NCBI GenBank assembly: GCA_038221545.1
Contig: JBBRIE010000091.1
Coordinates: 1 to 10,854, forward strand
DNA: 10,854 bases
Direction of reading: 5' to 3'
Origin: JBBQNY01 sp038221545
Lineage (GTDB): Bacteria > Pseudomonadota > Gammaproteobacteria > Xanthomonadales > Ahniellaceae
The notes under the pieces were generated by a model. That model was not told the origin of the DNA, did no database searches, and worked only from the letters and a program-made list of their open reading frames with translations. Position 1 is the first letter of the stretch, and every line of letters starts with the position of its first letter. The position numbers and the translations under genes are program-made. Of the stretch, positions 8,046-10,854 are shown in pieces.

Positions 8046-8630
8046 TCAGCCACGGTAGTAAGGCGACGTGCCGCTCGCGTGGTCGGTGGCATCGAGTACC
8101 GCAGTGATTTCCGGGAATTTCTCGCGCAGCGTCCGCTCGATGCCTTCGCGCAGGGTCGTACCGACCATGCCGCAACCCTGGCAGCCGCCGCCGAACCGAA
8201 GCACGACCGCGCCATCGTTGCGCAATTCTTCCAGTGCGACGCGACCACCGTGCGATGCGAGCGAAGGATTGATCTCCGTTTCGATCACGTGGCGCAGCCG
8301 CTCGGGAAGGCTCGCATCGACTCCAGGCTCGCGCGCCTTGAGGTTCGGGGCCTTGATGGCCAGTTGCCCGCCGGTGGCGTTCGCGACGAAATCGATCTCC
8401 GCCGCATCGAGGTAGGCAACGCTTGCGGCATCGACGTAGAGCGTGAAGCCGTCGCAGTCGATTGCCCACTCGTCGCCGGAGAGGTCGGCGGGTTCGCAAA
8501 ACTCGAGGCGGCAGTCGGCGCGTGCGGTGCCGGGATGGTCAGCGGCCAACTTGACGCCAAGACCTGGCATGTCCTGGTCTTCGATCAGTCGACGGAAATG
8601 TCGCTGCGCGCCCTCGAGTATCTGGATCAT
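8046..8630 (-). CDS. nfuA: Fe-S cluster carrier protein NfuA
   Basis: Cytoplasmic Fe-S carrier that receives a 4Fe-4S cluster and delivers it to apo-proteins. The 194-residue length is close to E. coli NfuA (191). The N-terminal half (1-95) is a degenerate A-type (HesB-like) domain, with YVDAASVAYLDAAEIDFV at about 65-82, and lacks the full A-type cysteine set. The C-terminal NifU domain (about 108-180) carries INPSLASHGGRV and the cluster-binding pair C150 and C153 in FGGGCQGCGMV; the protein ends with an SPYY-like tail as in E. coli. Two ATGs are possible, at 8636 and 8630. I chose 8630 because it aligns with the E. coli MIRIS start and has a GGA six bases upstream, which is too close to serve 8636. 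It is divergent from the pterin dehydratase gene, with about 90 bases between them. Confidence 0.93.
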   Translation of the reverse strand: MIQILEGAQRHFRRLIEDQDMPGLGVKLAADHPGTARADCRLEFCEPADLSGDEWAIDCDGFTLYVDAASVAYLDAAEIDFVANATGGQLAIKAPNLKAREPGVDASLPERLRHVIETEINPSLASHGGRVALEELRNDGAVVLRFGGGCQGCGMVGTTLREGIERTLREKFPEITAVLDATDHASGTSPYYRG

Positions 8631-8665
8631 TCGCATTCCACAGTGGATGCCGCGCCGAGGTCGGC

Positions 8666-8694
8666 TGGGAAGACCAAAAGGTGGGGCCTATACT
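8666..8694 (+). promoter_or_regulatory. Probable promoter of the pterin dehydratase/DUF1244 pair
   Basis: TATACT (8689-8694, 5 of 6 to the -10 consensus) is preceded at 17 bases by a poor -35 (TGGGAA, 8666-8671, 3 of 6). Transcription near 8701 would leave a leader of about 23 bases, with GGA (8713-8715) eight bases before the ATG. The nfuA promoter must lie in the same 90-base gap, but I see no convincing -10 for it. Confidence 0.45.
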
Positions 8695-8723
8695 GACGCA
8701 GTCAATCCCGTCGGATCGCATCG

Positions 8724-9071
8724 ATGATTAAAGCCGAACCCAACCTTGCCCGGGAGCATTGCGTCCCGCTCAAGGGCGCCGAGCACGCCCTGAGCCCGAA
8801 CGAGATCGAGGAATTGCGGCAGCTCGTGGCGCATTGGACGCTCTCGGATGACCGCAACGTGATCAGCCGGGAGTTCCGCTTCCCGGATTTTCATCGCTGC
8901 GTTGCGTTCGTCAACGCGGTCGCCTACATCGCGCACCAGGAAGACCACCACCCGGACATGGAAGTGGGCTACAACCGCTGCCAGTTGCGCTATTCCACGC
9001 ATGACGTCGGCGGACTTTCGCGCAACGATTTCATCTGCGCGGCGCGCGTCGACGCACTCGAGTCGCCGTGA
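8724..9071 (+). CDS. Pterin-4a-carbinolamine dehydratase (PCD/DCoH family, PhhB-like)
   Basis: Dehydrates 4a-hydroxytetrahydropterin to quinonoid dihydropterin (EC 4.2.1.96), the recycling step for pterin-dependent hydroxylases. The 115-residue length is normal. The family signature is complete: H71, H75-H76-P77, Y83, H93 and D102 fall at the expected spacings, with GGLSRND at the end of the motif. This is the pattern expected of active members. No phenylalanine hydroxylase gene is next to it; the neighbours are instead nfuA, a DUF1244 gene and moeB/moeA. Comparative work on this family has linked some members to molybdopterin metabolism, which fits this setting, but that role here is inference. 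The stop codon overlaps the GTG of the DUF1244 gene (GTGA). Confidence 0.95.
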   Translation: MIKAEPNLAREHCVPLKGAEHALSPNEIEELRQLVAHWTLSDDRNVISREFRFPDFHRCVAFVNAVAYIAHQEDHHPDMEVGYNRCQLRYSTHDVGGLSRNDFICAARVDALESP

Positions 9072-9355
9072 CTGGCCTTGCTCCCGACGACGCTCGCGAC
9101 GCGGCCGCGTTCCGGCGACTGCTGGAACACCTGCGTGGCCGCGACGACACCGCCAACATCGATCTCATGAACCTCGCCGGATTCTGCCGCAATTGCCTGG
9201 CCGATTGGGTACGCGAGGCCGCCGCCCAGGGCGGCGTGGCAGTCGACAGGGATGCCGCGCGCACTTATGTATACGGCATGCCGTACGCCGAGTGGAAATC
9301 ACGCCAGCCCGAAGCGACTCCCGAACAATTGCAGCGCTTCAACGCGAAGTCCTAG
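9068..9355 (+). CDS. DUF1244 family small protein
   Basis: A 95-residue cytoplasmic protein of a conserved proteobacterial family without established function. It has no signal peptide or membrane segment. The family core is clear: AAAFRRLLEHLR (about 12-23), NIDLMNLAGFCRNCL (30-44) with a C40-x-x-C43 pair, and the YVYGMPYAEWK block (67-77). The Cys pair could be redox-active or bind metal, but no fold-based evidence is visible here. The GTG start lies inside the stop region of the pterin dehydratase gene (GTGA at 9068-9071), so the two are translationally coupled, and no independent Shine-Dalgarno is evident. Its TAG shares the CTAG at 9352-9355 with the stop of the convergent moeB. Confidence 0.92.
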   Translation: MTGLAPDDARDAAAFRRLLEHLRGRDDTANIDLMNLAGFCRNCLADWVREAAAQGGVAVDRDAARTYVYGMPYAEWKSRQPEATPEQLQRFNAKS

Positions 9356-10446
9356 GCGCAGGCCGGGCAACCGGGATCGCGCGGGATCGCGATCTCGCGG
9401 AAGCGCATGCTGCGCGCATCCAGTGTCAGCAGCCTGCCGCAAAGCGATTCGCCGAGGCCGAGCAACAGCTTGAGCGTCTCCGTCGCCTGCACGAGGCCAA
9501 TCATCCCCGGCAGCACGCCGAGCACGCCGGCGGTCGCGCAGTTGGGCGCGAGCTCGGGCGGGGGCGAGTCGGGGAACAGGCATCGATAGCAGGGTCCGGG
9601 AGCGCCGGGGCGTCCCGGCCAGAACACGCTGGCCTGCCCCTCGAACCGGTGCACGGCGCCGTACACGAGGGGTTTGCCCAGCGTGATGCTCGCTGCATTG
9701 AGATGGTGGCGCGCAGCGAAGTTGTCCGCGCCGTCAACCAGTACGTCGGCATCGCCGGCGAGCTCCAGCGCATTGCCTGCGTCGAACAGCGCGTCGATCG
9801 GTTCGATGCGCACGCGGGGATTCAATGCGCGCAATGCCCGGGCGGCCGACGCGACCTTGGCAAGCCCCATGTCCTCTTCACGATGCAGGATCTGGCGGTG
9901 CAGGTTCGATCGATCGACCCGGTCTGGATCGACGATCCGCAGGGTTCCGACCCCGGCCGCCGCGAGATAGACAGCGATGGGCGAACCCAGCCCGCCAGCT
10001 CCCACCAGCAGCACCCTCGCGGCCTCGAGTCGTCGCTGTCCGGCGATACCGACGTCGGGCAGGATGAGTTGGCGTGCGTAGCGATCGCGCGCGTCGGAAT
10101 CGAGGTCGACCGCCGACTCCGGAAGCCCCGCGGCGCGCCAGGCCGCGAAACCGCCGGCAACGCTGGTCGCGCGTTCGAAGCCGCGCGAACGAAGCGCCTC
10201 GACGGCTGCCAACGAACGTTTGCCGGTTGCACAGATCGCGATGAGGGCGGCATCGCGCGGCCAATCCTGCGATTCGGCGGTGGCTACGACTTGCGCCAGT
10301 GGCAGGCTGATGCTGCCTGCGGCTGCGCCCAGTTCGAATTCTGGCAACTCGCGCACGTCGACAAACTTCGTACCGTGCCCGGCGGCCTCAAGCGCCTGCG
10401 CGGGCGTCACCAGCCATGCAAGGTCGCAGGGCGCAACGCCGCTCAT
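9352..10446 (-). CDS. moeB: MoeB/ThiF-type adenylyltransferase with N-terminal rhodanese domain
   Basis: Would activate the C-terminal glycine of a ubiquitin-like sulfur carrier (MoaD or ThiS) by adenylation and supply sulfur for Moco synthesis. The 364-residue protein has a rhodanese domain (about 12-110) with the active loop C72-A-T-G-K-R77, and an E1-like domain (about 120-364). The latter shows the nucleotide loop GAGGLGS (149-155), SNLHRQ with R184, K197, D241 in DGADN, a conserved C303, and two zinc-binding pairs, C286/C289 and C360/C363. E. coli MoeB lacks a rhodanese domain, and MOCS3/Uba4 carry it at the C-terminus. I chose the ATG at 10446: it overlaps the moeA stop as ATGA and has GGTGGG seven bases upstream, whereas the longer reading frame starts only with a GTG at 10458. 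A ThiF role remains possible, but moeA next door favours Moco. Confidence 0.93.
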   Translation of the reverse strand: MSGVAPCDLAWLVTPAQALEAAGHGTKFVDVRELPEFELGAAAGSISLPLAQVVATAESQDWPRDAALIAICATGKRSLAAVEALRSRGFERATSVAGGFAAWRAAGLPESAVDLDSDARDRYARQLILPDVGIAGQRRLEAARVLLVGAGGLGSPIAVYLAAAGVGTLRIVDPDRVDRSNLHRQILHREEDMGLAKVASAARALRALNPRVRIEPIDALFDAGNALELAGDADVLVDGADNFAARHHLNAASITLGKPLVYGAVHRFEGQASVFWPGRPGAPGPCYRCLFPDSPPPELAPNCATAGVLGVLPGMIGLVQATETLKLLLGLGESLCGRLLTLDARSMRFREIAIPRDPGCPACA

Positions 10447-10854
10447 GCGAGAGCCCACCGGCGAAACGGCACCAGCGCGCCCTGTTCGAATTCCATTTGT
10501 TCCGCGTCAAGTTCGAGCAGCGCGTTCGATTCCACCAGCGAACGCAGGGCCCCCGAGCTCAAGCCGGCGTGGGGAGAGACGTACGCCGTGGCGTCTGCAT
10601 CGATCCGCACCGTACCGCGCCGCCACTCCAGGCGATCGTGGCGCTTGACGACCCGCTCGGTCAATCGAGCCATCGACGGAGCAGGATCGAGCGCGGGGCA
10701 CCCCAGCCACTGAGCCAGTGCCGGGCGCACAAGTGCCACGAAGGTCGCGAGCACCGACACCGGATTGCCGGGCAAGCCGAACACCAGCGACCCGCCTATG
10801 CGCGCCAGCATCGCCGGCATGCCGGGGCGGAAACGCAACTTCCAGAACAGGATT
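10443..10854 (-). CDS. moeA: Molybdopterin molybdenumtransferase MoeA, C-terminal part
   Basis: Inserts molybdenum into adenylylated molybdopterin in the last step of Moco synthesis. Only the last 136 residues are in the window, of about 400; the frame is open to the right edge. The first visible residues (FWKLRFRPGMPA) and GLPGNPVSVLATF belong to the end of the MogA-like catalytic domain. The remainder (about 60-136), including YVSPHAGLSSGALRSLVESNAL, is the beta-barrel domain IV. The TGA overlaps the ATG of moeB, indicating a coupled moeA-moeB operon. No truncation or frameshift is visible apart from the window edge. Confidence 0.93.
   Translation of the reverse strand, partial: ILFWKLRFRPGMPAMLARIGGSLVFGLPGNPVSVLATFVALVRPALAQWLGCPALDPAPSMARLTERVVKRHDRLEWRRGTVRIDADATAYVSPHAGLSSGALRSLVESNALLELDAEQMEFEQGALVPFRRWALA

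Noticed and set aside
8902..10713. 603-residue plus-strand reading frame over DUF1244 and moeB
   Set aside because: It overlaps three recognised genes and has no family features; it is out of frame with the pterin dehydratase and DUF1244.

Overview
The window is GC-rich bacterial chromosome with dense coding, small gaps and several 4-base gene overlaps. The protein families (NfuA-type Fe-S scaffold, c4-like monoheme cytochromes, a MoeB with an N-terminal rhodanese domain, a DUF1244 protein, a lipoprotein adaptor with two HAE1-type RND pumps) point to a gammaproteobacterium, most likely of the Xanthomonadales/Lysobacter-like groups. The taxonomic call is an inference from gene content only.

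Left block (1-6980, minus strand): an efflux operon read right to left. It holds a periplasmic adaptor lipoprotein (5738-6919), a complete RND permease (2421-5741, GTG start overlapping the adaptor stop by 4 bases) and a second RND permease (1-2393, C-terminus beyond the window edge) 27 bases later. A sigma70-like promoter lies just upstream of the adaptor. No outer-membrane channel is visible. The two permeases differ at the proton-relay aspartate pair (DD versus DN), so they are not simple duplicates.

Middle block (6981-8024, plus strand): a 190-base region with an imperfect inverted repeat, a good promoter, then two exported monoheme c-type cytochromes 25 bases apart, each resembling one half of a diheme cytochrome c4. 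A GC hairpin follows and separates them from the convergent nfuA.

Right block (8046-10854): nfuA (minus) diverges from a pterin-4a-carbinolamine dehydratase gene (plus), which is translationally coupled to a DUF1244 gene. These run head-on into moeA (partial) and a rhodanese-MoeB fusion on the minus strand; the two convergent stop codons share one CTAG. The block mixes Fe-S maturation, pterin chemistry and molybdenum cofactor assembly, which is a coherent theme: MoaA needs Fe-S clusters, Moco is a pterin, and MoeB/MoeA act in Moco sulfur transfer and molybdenum insertion.

No RNA genes, CRISPR arrays, insertion sequences or phage genes were seen. Nothing here is clearly a new system; the most useful leads are the pterin dehydratase/DUF1244 pair beside Moco genes, the rhodanese-MoeB fusion, and the asymmetric tandem RND pumps.
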